Source: Embleya sp040605455
GTDB taxonomy: Bacteria; Actinomycetota; Actinomycetes; Streptomycetales; Streptomycetaceae
Length of the DNA stretch: 64,000 bases
Reading direction: 5' to 3'
Assembly: GCF_040605455.1 (NCBI RefSeq)
Contig: NZ_JBEXCV010000004.1
Location: 1 to 64,000 of the forward strand
The notes beneath the pieces are model-generated. The model saw only the letters and a list, made by a program, of their open reading frames with translations, ran no database searches and had not been told where the DNA came from. Both the position numbers and the translations under genes were made by a program. Positions 51,019 to 59,967 of the stretch are shown in pieces. Within the stretch, counting starts at the first letter, position 1. Every line of letters starts with the position of its first letter.

Positions 51019-51268
51019 CCCTTCGAGGCGGTCGATTCCATGCCCACCGTCCACGAACGCCGCCGGGGCCGTGATCGGCCCGGCGTCCGCGGACCGGGTG
51101 CGGGTCGGCCGCCTCGACGGGTGTCCGCGGGGCCGCGTCGGTGCCGGGCGGGCACGGGTGGGTCGCCGTACGATCGTGCGCAACGACCGGGGGGCGAACC
51201 CCACCCGGTCCGCCGCCGGTCTCCGCCGGGTCCGGCCACCCTCCGGACCGCACGGAAGGACGTCCCCG

Positions 51269-52417
51269 ATGCCCGTCACGCGCACGCTGCCCACCGACGA
51301 GTCCCGCGCTCTGCTGGACCTCACCCGGGAGATCACCGCCCGCGAGATCGTGCCCCGGGCCGCCGCCGACGAGGCCGCCGGGCGCTTTCCGCGCGAGGTG
51401 TTCGAGACCCTCGGCGCCGCCGGGCTGTTGTCGTTGCCGTACGCCGAGGAATACGGCGGCGGCGAGCAGCCGTACGAGGTCTACCTGCAAGTGCTCGAAG
51501 AACTGGCCGCCGGGTGGCTGGCGGTCGGCCTGGGAGTGTCGGTACACACGCTCGCGTGCCATCCGCTCGCCACGTTCGGCACGCCCGAGCAGCGGGCCGC
51601 GCACCTGCCCGCGATGTTGTCCGGCGAACTGCTCGGTGCGTACTGCCTGTCCGAGCCGCACTCGGGCTCGGACGCGGCGGCGCTGAGCACCAAGGCGGTG
51701 GCCGCCGCCGACGAGTACGTGCTCACCGGGACCAAGGCGTGGATCACGCACGGCGGCGTGGCCGACTTCTACACCGTGCTGGCGCGCACCTCGCCGGACG
51801 GTTCGCGCGGGATCAGCGCGTTCTTGGTCGACGCCGGGACACCGGGCCTGGCCTCCGCCGCGCCCGAGCACAAGATGGGGATGCGCTCCTCGCCCACCGC
51901 GCAGATCCACCTGGACGGCGCCCGGGTCCCCGCACAGCGCCGGATCGGCGCCGAGGGCCAGGGCTTCCCGATCGCGCTCGCCGCGCTCGACTGCGGCCGG
52001 CTGGGCATCGCCGCGTGCGCCACCGGGGTGGCCCAGGCCGCGCTGGAGCTCGCGAGCGACTACGCCAAGAGCCGCTCGCAGTTCGGCGGCCCGATCGCCG
52101 ACCAGCAGGGCATCCGCTTCATGCTCGCCGACATGGCCACCGCGATCGAGGCGGGCCGCGCGCTCTACCTGTCCGCGGCCCGACTGCGCGACGCGGGACA
52201 GCCGTTCAGCCGCCAGGCGGCGATGGCCAAGCTGTTCTGCACGGACGCGGTGATGCGGGTGACGATCGACGCGGTGCAGATCCTCGGCGGCTACGGCTAC
52301 ACCACCGACTTCCCGGCGGAGCGCTACCTGCGCGAGGCCAAGTGCCTGCAGATCGTCGAGGGCACCAACCAGATCCAACGCATGGTCATCGCGCGGGACC
52401 TGCTGCTGCACGGATGA
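51269..52417 (+). CDS. acyl-CoA dehydrogenase
   Basis: This 382-residue FAD enzyme contains FETLGAAGLLSLPYAEEYGG, LLGAYCLSEPHSGSDAAAL (FAD contact), GTKAWITHGGVADFYTVLA and DYAKSRSQFGGPIADQQGI. AVQILGGYGYTTDFPAERYL and IVEGTNQIQRMVIAR follow, with the catalytic Glu of the short/branched-chain type near residue 362. It oxidises an acyl-CoA to the 2-enoyl-CoA. GGAAGGA precedes ATG 51269. It lies in the same-strand run as the CoA transferase and peptidase. Confidence 0.93.
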   Translation: MPVTRTLPTDESRALLDLTREITAREIVPRAAADEAAGRFPREVFETLGAAGLLSLPYAEEYGGGEQPYEVYLQVLEELAAGWLAVGLGVSVHTLACHPLATFGTPEQRAAHLPAMLSGELLGAYCLSEPHSGSDAAALSTKAVAAADEYVLTGTKAWITHGGVADFYTVLARTSPDGSRGISAFLVDAGTPGLASAAPEHKMGMRSSPTAQIHLDGARVPAQRRIGAEGQGFPIALAALDCGRLGIAACATGVAQAALELASDYAKSRSQFGGPIADQQGIRFMLADMATAIEAGRALYLSAARLRDAGQPFSRQAAMAKLFCTDAVMRVTIDAVQILGGYGYTTDFPAERYLREAKCLQIVEGTNQIQRMVIARDLLLHG

Positions 52418-52571
52418 GCGCGAGTCCGTGCTTCGCGGCGGGCGAAGGGCGCCGCCTCGGACGGGTCCGAGCCCCCAGACCCGGCCACTTCGCCGCATGG
52501 GCCCTCGTGGCCGCCGCTCGCCGGGCCCGACGCGAAGGAACTGCCCGAGCCCGGCGGACGTCTCATCGACC

Positions 52572-53093
52572 ATGACGCAATCCCACCCACGCCCACGCCT
52601 GCGGCCCGCGCGGCTCGGCGACTTGGACGCGATCGTCGACCTGCACACCCGGGCCCGCACCGCCTACTACCGGACCGGGGGAGCGGCCGAGCACGAGATC
52701 GGGGACCCGGCCCAGCCGGACCCTCTTGCCCACCGCCGGGACGCGTGGCGGCGGGCGGTCGACACCGACGCCCGGACGGTGGTGTGCGCGGTGGCCGGCA
52801 AACGTGTGGTGGGCGTCGCGGCGATGGGGCACGTGGCGGGCCCGGCCGGCGAGCTGTACCAGATCCACGTGCTTCCGGGGCACTGGGGGCAGGGTGTCGG
52901 CAGCGCGTTGCACGCCGCCTTCGTGCGCTTCCTGGACCGGGAGCGGCTACCCGAGGGGCGAGTGGAGGCGTGGCGGCGCAACGAGCGCGCGATGGCCTTC
53001 TACGCCCGCCGCGGCTGGTCCCCGAGCGGTGAACACCGACCGGGGCCCGCCGGGGGCGACTATGTGCGGATGCGGTTGGCCGCAGCCGGGTGA
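52572..53093 (+). CDS. GNAT-family N-acetyltransferase
   Basis: This 173-residue GNAT domain contains LRPARLGDLDAIVDLHTRAR, then ELYQIHVLPGHWGQGVGSALHAAFVRF with the acetyl-CoA loop HWGQGVGS. EAWRRNERAMAFYARRGWSPSG follows. The acceptor is unknown. The start is ATG 52572, 154 bp after the acyl-CoA dehydrogenase. The convergent gene on the other side ends 31 bp away. Confidence 0.88.
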   Translation: MTQSHPRPRLRPARLGDLDAIVDLHTRARTAYYRTGGAAEHEIGDPAQPDPLAHRRDAWRRAVDTDARTVVCAVAGKRVVGVAAMGHVAGPAGELYQIHVLPGHWGQGVGSALHAAFVRFLDRERLPEGRVEAWRRNERAMAFYARRGWSPSGEHRPGPAGGDYVRMRLAAAG

Positions 53094-53124
53094 AGTGGCG
53101 CGCGGGACGGGCCGGCCCGCCGGC

Positions 53125-53490
53125 TCACGCGGTGTGCGAGAACGGCTGGGCCCGCCAGTCCAGGCCCGCCGGGAGCACCGTGACCGCAGGCCGCTTCGGC
53201 GCCGGCGGCGTGCGGCCGGCGACCCGATCGACCGGGTCGCCGAACACCGTGCCCGAGCCCGGACAAGCGCGAATCCCGAACGGATCCCGCGCGCTGGGGC
53301 ACACCGCGTGGTCCGGCACCACCGACGCGTCGTCGGCGCCGACCGCGACCAGCACCACGCCGCACTGCGGGCACGCCCGTCGTACGCCGGCGGGCGGATC
53401 CACATCCGGGTCGAGTTCGAACGCGTCGTCCAAGTCCTCGACGAGAACGCGCGGTCGAGTGCCTGCGGGCGCGTCTACGGCGATACTCAT
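53125..53490 (-). CDS. small zinc-ribbon-like protein, unknown function
   Basis: This 121-residue soluble protein has an acidic centre (VEDLDDAFELDPDVDP) followed by ACPQCGVVLVAVG, then DHAVCPSARDPFGIRACPGSG. The CxxC and the two later Cys could hold a zinc ion. No family is recognised. GGGGGAG precedes ATG 53490. It lies downstream of the PucR regulator on the same strand, with 311 bp between them. Confidence 0.6.
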   Translation of the reverse strand: MSIAVDAPAGTRPRVLVEDLDDAFELDPDVDPPAGVRRACPQCGVVLVAVGADDASVVPDHAVCPSARDPFGIRACPGSGTVFGDPVDRVAGRTPPAPKRPAVTVLPAGLDWRAQPFSHTA

Positions 53491-53801
53491 GGGGCTCCCC
53501 CTGTCGCCACAGCGCCGTGGTGACGGCGCGCTCCGCCGACGATAGTGCGCCCGACCGGAACGTTGCAGTACCCATCCGAGGCTGATCGGCACGATGCGGG
53601 AATCGTCCGCAATCCTCCCGCCGAGCCGAGCCCGGGCGACGCCTCGGCAGCCGAACCTCGTTTGATCACGCCCGCGGCCGGCAGGTCCTCGACCGCGTCG
53701 CCGCCTCACATCCCGAGGTGGCCGAGGTCCGCGTCGACGAAGCCGGCGGCAACGCCGTGATCGACCTCGGCACCCGACCGGGCATCGACGCCGTCGGCTC
53801 G
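53491..53801. other. 311-bp spacer with a coding-like relic on the plus strand
   Basis: From about 53670 to 53800 one plus-strand frame reads RQVLDRVAASHPEVAEVRVD, then EAGGNAVIDLGTRPGIDAV, with more than 90 percent G or C at third positions. It has no convincing start and runs into the antisense of the PucR gene. It could be the remnant of a gene whose rest was lost. Confidence 0.4.
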
Positions 53802-54977
53802 TCAGCCGCCTTGCATCCGCACGATCTGCAGCGCGATCGTCAGGTTCAGCCGCAGATGCGGATCCTGGGTGAACGGCCCCAACAGCCGCTCCAGCTTGGT
53901 GATCCGATACCGCAACGTGTTGTAGTGCACGTAGAGCCGGCGTGCGGTCTCGGCGACATTGAGGTTCGTGTCCAGCAATGCCTGCAAGGTGTTCCGCAGG
54001 TCCGCCGCCTCCGGGTCGCGCGGGTGGGCCAACGAGCGCAACGCCTCGCGCGCGAAGAGGTCCAGCTCGCCCGGATCCGGAATCAGACTCAGCAGCCGAA
54101 AGACGCCCAGTTGATCGAAGTCCGCCACCGCGCCCGGCCCGTGGATGCGCCGGCCCGCGGCCACCGAGCGTCGGGCCTGTTCGTACGCGGCCGGCAACGC
54201 GGCCAGGGATTGCGCCGGTCGGCTGATGCCGGTGGTGAACGAGCGGATCACGGTGCCGCAGTCCGCGTGCGCCACCGCCGCGAGTTCGGCGACCAGCCGC
54301 GTGGACTGCCCGTCGTCCGGCGCGCCGAGCAGGACGACCACCTCGCGCGGATACGCCGCGACGGCCGCCTCCGGCGCCCGCGCGGCGATCACGGTGGACC
54401 AGGCCAGGGCCAGTGCCTCCTGCCCGGCCCGGATGGCCCGCGCGTCGCCGCTCGCCGCGGGCGGGTCGGCCTCGGCGACCACGACCAACAGCGGGCCGCT
54501 CGGCAGCGCGGCCCATCCGGTGAGGTCGGTGCCGCGACCGGTGAGCAGGTCGCGCATCAGATCGCTGCGGTATTTGGCGTCCGATGCGGCCCGGGCGAGC
54601 CGGCCCGCGAGCCCGACCGCGGTTTCCACGATCGGCCGCCCGGCCGGGGGCGGGATCTTCGTCGGGGCGGCAGGAACCGAGGCGGCGGGAACCGGGGCGC
54701 CGGCCGCACTTGCGGCCGAACCGGACGCCGGGCGCGGGTCCTCGGCCGCGTCCCACGCCGTCGAGGCCCCCGCCACCCGGGCTCGCGGCACCGACATCGG
54801 TTCGGGGGCGCTCGCCCCGCCGCCCACCGCCTTGCGCCGCCGTGGCGGCAGCCTGCGCAGGGCGGCTCCGGCCACCACCGCACGCGCGGTCCCGCTCCAG
54901 CCGCCACTCTTGTCACCGGGACGAAGCGGTGGTTCGCCCCCGGTTGCCGTTCCGCCCGCGTCCCCGAGGTTGCCCAT
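53802..54977 (-). CDS. PucR-type (CdaR) transcriptional regulator
   Basis: This 391-residue protein has a disordered, Pro/Ala/Arg-rich first third (about 1-115), then a GGDEF-like sensory region as in CdaR proteins (LLVVVAEADPPAAS, VVVLLGAPDDG). The C-terminal PucR HTH reads ALLDTNLNVAETARRLYVHY and NTLRYRITKLERLLG. Such regulators respond to purine, amino-acid or stress signals. No purine-catabolism gene is adjacent. The start is ATG 54977; the long N-terminal tail could be over-extended. Confidence 0.88.
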   Translation of the reverse strand: MGNLGDAGGTATGGEPPLRPGDKSGGWSGTARAVVAGAALRRLPPRRRKAVGGGASAPEPMSVPRARVAGASTAWDAAEDPRPASGSAASAAGAPVPAASVPAAPTKIPPPAGRPIVETAVGLAGRLARAASDAKYRSDLMRDLLTGRGTDLTGWAALPSGPLLVVVAEADPPAASGDARAIRAGQEALALAWSTVIAARAPEAAVAAYPREVVVLLGAPDDGQSTRLVAELAAVAHADCGTVIRSFTTGISRPAQSLAALPAAYEQARRSVAAGRRIHGPGAVADFDQLGVFRLLSLIPDPGELDLFAREALRSLAHPRDPEAADLRNTLQALLDTNLNVAETARRLYVHYNTLRYRITKLERLLGPFTQDPHLRLNLTIALQIVRMQGG

Positions 54978-55597
54978 CCACCGACCGTAGCGTCACGAAC
55001 ACGCGCACGTCAGCATCGCGGAGAGCGTGCGGGCAGTGCACACCCGGAGTGCGCGGGGCGCACGATCCCCGATTCGGCGCCCGGCCCGGGGCGATCGTGG
55101 TCCGTGCGGAGATCTCCCGATGTGACGTACTTGGCCGTTGTATCCGGATCGCCATGACTTGCGGTGCAGCGGCAGTGCCGAATCGCTCCCGGCCCCGCGT
55201 CGAAACGAGGCCTCCGGTCGTTCCCCCGCGACCGAGGGCTTCCTCGTACCGCGCCGGTCCGATCGGCGCCCACCCCTTGGCATTTCGGGCGCCGGCACAC
55301 CACCGCCCGCCTCCGTGGGAGGCACCTCACCACCCCAAATGCCGTTCGCCCCTCGGATTGCCGGGCCCCGCTCGGTACGATGCGCGGGGACGAACGCGTG
55401 GCGATGCGGACACCATCCGTGACCGCCTCGCGCGAGCCGGCGTGACGGGCAGCGGAACGGGAGAGGCTCTAAGGGGCGTCGCCGATCGGGCGGAATGGAC
55501 GCACCGGGATTCATCGGCAGCGGGCCGACATCCTCTCGAAGTCCCCTCGGGGACACGGGCACGCGGAGAGGACCGGCCGGGGGAAGGGGGGTCCACC
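54978..55597. other. 620-bp spacer upstream of the AAA+ ATPase gene
   Basis: No gene is seen in either strand. The palindrome ggagatctcc lies at 55108-55117 in the PucR-proximal half. The G-rich stretch just before 55598 holds the ribosome site of the AAA+ gene. No clear promoter pair was found. Confidence 0.5.
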
Positions 55598-57460
55598 GTG
55601 GGACAGACCGAACGTGGCGCACGCACCGGAAGTCCGGCCGAACTGGCCTGGTTGCGCGGCATGGACGCCTACGTCGCCGGCGAATACGGCCAAGCGGAGG
55701 TGCAGTTCCGGGCTGCGGTCGAGGCCGACCCGGGCATGGCCGACGCGTGGCTGGGGTTGCATGCGCTCAAGGTGGAGGTGGCCACCGCCGTGGTGGCCAT
55801 GCACACCCATCGAGAACGCTTCGGCGAGCAACGCGCGAAATACGGCCGGCCGCTCAACTCCTGGTACTGGCTGGGCTGGTGGGTGCAACTGGTCCTGGAG
55901 ACCCCGCGCGACCTGGCCCTCGCCCACGCGTCGCACTGGTTGGACGGGCGCCACTTGCCCGAGTTGGACGCGGCGCTGGCCCTGTGCCCGCCCGCCGAAC
56001 AGGACGCGGCCACCCGCTTCCTCCTCGCCTGCCGGGCCTATCTGGGCAAGGACTGGCAGCAACTGCTGCGGCACACCGCGGGTTTGGACGACGACGCGCT
56101 GCTCGGCGTGGAGGCGGGCCTGTTCGCCGGCATGGCCCGAGTCCGCCTGGGTCTGTACGCCAAGGCCGAACAGGTGCTCGCCACCGCCCTGGTACGGTGC
56201 CGCTCGGAGCATCCGCAGCGCAAGGAACTGCGCTACTGGCTCGCCCGCGCGTACGAGGAGACCGGTCGCACCCCGGCCGCGCTGCCCTTGTATCGGGCCG
56301 TGCACCAGGCGGACCCCTCGTTCATGGACACCGCCGCGCGACTGTCCTCGCTGGCGGCCGGCGAACCGCTGGACGAGTACGGCGGGATGACCGCGCGCCT
56401 GGCCGGTCCCGTGGTCGGCCGGGGCCCGCTTCCGGACGTGTTGCCGCCGATACCCGCGACCGCTCCCCCACCCGCCGGTCCGCCGCCGGCCGCCGAGATC
56501 GAGCGCGAGCCGGACCCGGCCCCCGACGGCGAGGACCTCGACCCGCAGCCCGACGCGGACGCGCGGGCGGCCGGCCGGTCCGCGCCCATGCGCCCGTCCG
56601 CGGCTCCCGAGGAACTCGCGCTGGCGCTGGCCGAATTGGAGTCGATGGTCGGCCTGGAGCCGGTCAAGCGACAGGTGCGCGCGTTGTCCGCGCAGATGCG
56701 GATGGCTCGGCTGCGCGAGGTTCGGGGTTTGCCCGCGCAGGCACCCAAGCGGCACTTCGTCTTCTCCGGCCCCTCCGGCACCGGCAAGACCACCGTGGCC
56801 CGACTGCTCGGCCGGGTCTTCGCCGCGCTTGGCCTGCTGGAGAGCGACCGCCTGGTCGAGGCGCAACGCTCCGACCTGGTCGGCGAGTATCTGGGTCAGA
56901 CCGCGGTCAAGACCAGCGAGTTGATCGACTCGGCGCTGGGCGGCGTGCTGTTCGTGGACGAGGCGTACGGCCTGACCAACGTGGGCTACTCCAAGGGCGA
57001 CGCGTACGGCGACGAGGCGCTCCAGGTGCTGCTCAAGCGGGCCGAGGACGACCGCGACCGACTGGTGATCATCCTGGCCGGCTACCCGGAGGGCATGGAC
57101 CGGCTGCTCACCTCGAATCCCGGCCTGATGTCGCGGTTCACCACCCGGGTCGAGTTCCCCTCGTACGGCGCCGAGGACCTGGCCCGGATCGCCGAGGTGA
57201 TGGCGGCCGACGGCGGCGACACGTGGGACGAGGACGCGGCGGCCGAGTTGCGCAGCATCACCGGCCACGTGCGCGAGCAGGGCTGGATCGACGAGTTGGG
57301 CAACGCCCGCTTCGTCCGAACCCTGTACGAGAAGTGCTGTATGTACCGAGATGTGCGCCTGGTCGAGTTGCCGGACGGCCCGGACCTGGCCGAATTGACC
57401 ACGCTGCGCCTGTCCGACCTGTTCCAGGCATACGGGGATCTCGCCGACGGCCGGGGATAG
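55598..57460 (+). CDS. EccA/CbbX-like AAA+ ATPase with N-terminal TPR domain
   Basis: The 620-residue protein has an N-terminal TPR-like domain (about 1-265; MDAYVAGEYGQAEVQFRAAVE and ARAYEETGRTPAALPLYRAV) and a Pro/Asp-rich linker (about 275-345). The AAA+ module follows, with Walker A SGPSGTGKTTVARLL near 390, Walker B VLFVDEAYGL near 448, sensor IILAGYPEGM and arginine-finger region LMSRFTTRVEF. This layout is that of EccA, the cytosolic ATPase of type VII (ESX) secretion. No other ESX gene is in the window, so it is an orphan. GTG 55598 follows GGGGAAGG. Confidence 0.88.
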   Translation: MGQTERGARTGSPAELAWLRGMDAYVAGEYGQAEVQFRAAVEADPGMADAWLGLHALKVEVATAVVAMHTHRERFGEQRAKYGRPLNSWYWLGWWVQLVLETPRDLALAHASHWLDGRHLPELDAALALCPPAEQDAATRFLLACRAYLGKDWQQLLRHTAGLDDDALLGVEAGLFAGMARVRLGLYAKAEQVLATALVRCRSEHPQRKELRYWLARAYEETGRTPAALPLYRAVHQADPSFMDTAARLSSLAAGEPLDEYGGMTARLAGPVVGRGPLPDVLPPIPATAPPPAGPPPAAEIEREPDPAPDGEDLDPQPDADARAAGRSAPMRPSAAPEELALALAELESMVGLEPVKRQVRALSAQMRMARLREVRGLPAQAPKRHFVFSGPSGTGKTTVARLLGRVFAALGLLESDRLVEAQRSDLVGEYLGQTAVKTSELIDSALGGVLFVDEAYGLTNVGYSKGDAYGDEALQVLLKRAEDDRDRLVIILAGYPEGMDRLLTSNPGLMSRFTTRVEFPSYGAEDLARIAEVMAADGGDTWDEDAAAELRSITGHVREQGWIDELGNARFVRTLYEKCCMYRDVRLVELPDGPDLAELTTLRLSDLFQAYGDLADGRG

Positions 57461-57562
57461 CCCGGCGGCGCACGGGTAGGGCTATCCGATCATCGCTTCT
57501 TGCCGGCGGCCGGGGCGCGGCACACGCCCGGCCGCCGGTCGAGCAGGACGAAAGGGTCTCCC

Positions 57563-59305
57563 GTGGCCAAGCAGAGCGTCGCCGAGCAGTTCGTGGACAT
57601 CCTCGCCCAGGCGGGGGTGCGCCGGTTGTACGGCGTGGTGGGCGACAGCCTCAACCCGATCGTGGACGCCGTACGGCGCAACGCCGCGATCGATTGGGTG
57701 CATGTGCGGCACGAGGAGGTGGCCGCGTTCGCCGCGGGTGCGGAGGCGCAGTTGACCGGTCGGCTGGCCGCGTGTGCGGGCAGTTGCGGCCCGGGCAACC
57801 TGCACCTGATCAACGGCCTGTTCGACGCGCACCGCTCGCACGCGCCGGTGCTGGCGCTCGCGTCGCACATCCCCAGCGGCGAGATCGGCACCGCGTTCTT
57901 CCAGGAGACGCATCCCGAACGACTGTTCGTCGAGTGCAGCCACTACAGCGAGATGATCGGCACGCCCGAGCAGATGCCCCGGGTGCTGCAATCGGCCATC
58001 CGGCACGCGGTGGGCCTGGGCGGGGTCTCGGTGGTCACCCTCCCGGGCGATGTCGCGGACCGTCCCGCGCCGGAAGAGGCCCACCAAGTCGCGCTGCCCA
58101 CATCGCTGCCGGCGGTGCGCCCCGGTGACACGGACCTGGCCACGTTGACCCGGATGATCGACGAGGCCGAGCGGATCACCCTGTTCTGCGGCGCGGGCAC
58201 GGCGGGCGCGCACGAGGAGGTGATGACGTTCGCCGACCGGATCAACGCGCCGGTGGGACACGCGCTGCGCGGCAAGGAGCACATCCAGTACGAAAACCCG
58301 TTCGACGTGGGCATGTCCGGTCTGTTGGGCTACGGCGCCGCGTACGAGGCGATGCACGAGGCGGACCTGCTGATCCTGCTGGGCACCGACTTCCCGTACA
58401 ACGCCTTCCTGCCGCGGAACGTGGCCACCGTGCAGGTGGACGTGCGACCGGCGCACCTGGGCAGGCGGACCGAACTCGACTTGGCGGTGTGGGGCGACGT
58501 GCGCGAGACGCTGCGTGCGCTGACCCCGATGGTGCGGGCCAAGACCGACCGCCGGTTCCTGGACCGCATGCTCGGCAAGCACGCGGACGCTCTCGAAGGG
58601 GTGGTGAAGGCGTACACCCGCAAGGTGGAGAAGCACATGCCCATCCACCCGGAGTACGTCGCCTCGATCCTGGACGAGGAGGCCGACGACGACGCGATCT
58701 TCACCGTCGACACCGGCATGTGCAACGTGTGGGCGGCGCGCTATCTGACGCCGAACGGGCGGCGCCGGGTGATCGGTTCGTTCTCGCACGGCTCGATGGC
58801 CAACGCGCTGCCACAGGCGATCGGCGCACAGTTCCTGGACCTGGACCGGCAGGTCGTGTCGATGTCCGGCGACGGCGGCTTCTCGATGCTGATGGGTGAT
58901 CTGCTGACCCTGGTGCAGTCCGAATTGCCGGTGAAGATCGTGCTGTTCAACAACTCGTCGCTGGGCATGGTCGAGTTGGAGATGATGGTCGCGGGGCTGA
59001 AGCCGTTCGGGACGACGAACAAGAACCCGGACTTCGCCGCGATCGCGCGGGCGGCGGGTGCGTTCGGGGTGCGGGTGGAGAAGCCGAAGCACGTCCGCGA
59101 CGCGCTGCGGGACGCGTTCGCGCACAAGGGCCCGGCGCTGGTCGACATCGTCACCGACCCCAACGCGCTGTCCATCCCGCCGAAGATCACCGCCGAGCAG
59201 ATCCAGGGCTTCGCCCTGAGCGCGGGCCGCACGGTCCTCAGCGGCGGCGTGGGCCGGATGGTCCAGATGGCCCGATCGAACCTGCGCAACGTACCGAGGC
59301 CGTGA
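57563..59305 (+). CDS. pyruvate oxidase / pyruvate:quinone oxidoreductase-type ThDP enzyme
   Basis: This 580-residue enzyme has the PoxB layout. The N-terminal Pyr domain holds the catalytic Glu in HVRHEEVAAFAAG near 50, then CAGSCGPGNLHLINGLFDAH. A central FAD-type domain contains ITLFCGAGTAGAHEE, and the PP domain has the ThDP motif SGDGGFSMLMGDLL ending VLFNNSSLGMVELEM near 435. It should convert pyruvate to acetate and CO2, passing electrons to quinone. Length is close to E. coli PoxB (572). AAAGGG precedes GTG 57563. It follows the AAA+ gene by 102 bp. An acetolactate- or sulfoacetaldehyde-type activity is less likely. Confidence 0.9.
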   Translation: MAKQSVAEQFVDILAQAGVRRLYGVVGDSLNPIVDAVRRNAAIDWVHVRHEEVAAFAAGAEAQLTGRLAACAGSCGPGNLHLINGLFDAHRSHAPVLALASHIPSGEIGTAFFQETHPERLFVECSHYSEMIGTPEQMPRVLQSAIRHAVGLGGVSVVTLPGDVADRPAPEEAHQVALPTSLPAVRPGDTDLATLTRMIDEAERITLFCGAGTAGAHEEVMTFADRINAPVGHALRGKEHIQYENPFDVGMSGLLGYGAAYEAMHEADLLILLGTDFPYNAFLPRNVATVQVDVRPAHLGRRTELDLAVWGDVRETLRALTPMVRAKTDRRFLDRMLGKHADALEGVVKAYTRKVEKHMPIHPEYVASILDEEADDDAIFTVDTGMCNVWAARYLTPNGRRRVIGSFSHGSMANALPQAIGAQFLDLDRQVVSMSGDGGFSMLMGDLLTLVQSELPVKIVLFNNSSLGMVELEMMVAGLKPFGTTNKNPDFAAIARAAGAFGVRVEKPKHVRDALRDAFAHKGPALVDIVTDPNALSIPPKITAEQIQGFALSAGRTVLSGGVGRMVQMARSNLRNVPRP

Positions 59306-59429
59306 GTCGGCTCCGATCAGGGCGACCGGGCGGCCGAACGGGCTGTCGTGAAGGCACTTGCGCCCGGTCGGCGTCTGGGACCGAGCGGGCCGGAGGCCGA
59401 GGGCCGCAGGTCGGCCGGGACCCGGTCGG

Positions 59430-59894
59430 CTAGCGCACGTCGGGGGCGGCGCCGTACTTCTCCGCCAAGGAGCGAAGCTCACGTGCGGCCGTGATCGCCT
59501 CGGCCTTGCCGTTGGAGGTCTGGATGCCCATCACCGGCAGGGTGTCCCCATTGGACATGTCGATGTAGACCCACGGGTCGCCCTGGCGCAGGTAGACCCG
59601 GACGACCTGGGCCCACTCCAGATGGGTGGTGCGCAGCAGGTTGACCACGGTCACCCCGCCCGCCGCCGCGACCACCTTCGGCCGGCCGAGCATGATCATC
59701 GCGGCCAGACCGAGCACCCCGGTACCCGCGACGCCGAGCCGCGAGCCGAACCCCCAGCCGCCCTTCTCCGGAAGCATCACCGCCAGCACGCAGAGCCCGA
59801 CCAGGATGACCGCGCCGAGCACGGCGGTGATGAGCCGACTGCGCTTCGCGTACCAGGTGCGCGGGAGGTCGGCGGCGGAAGTGGGGGCGCTCAT
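59430..59894 (-). CDS. PH-domain membrane protein
   Basis: The 154-residue protein has two hydrophobic helices near the N-terminus (RLITAVLGAVILVGLCVLAV and VAGTGVLGLAAMIML). A bacterial PH-like domain follows (PKVVAAAGGVTVVNLLRTTH, LEWAQVVRVYLRQGDPWVYI, GIQTSNGKAEAITAARELRS). It lies 73 bp downstream of hisG on the same strand, a neighbourhood I know from other streptomycetes. The role is unknown, perhaps membrane or cell-wall related. The start is ATG 59894. Confidence 0.82.
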   Translation of the reverse strand: MSAPTSAADLPRTWYAKRSRLITAVLGAVILVGLCVLAVMLPEKGGWGFGSRLGVAGTGVLGLAAMIMLGRPKVVAAAGGVTVVNLLRTTHLEWAQVVRVYLRQGDPWVYIDMSNGDTLPVMGIQTSNGKAEAITAARELRSLAEKYGAAPDVR

Positions 59895-59967
59895 GGCGGA
59901 ACGGTTCTCCGAGGGAAGAGGGTGATCGGCCCGCCGACACACGCGGCGCCGGCGAACCGACCGGGGG

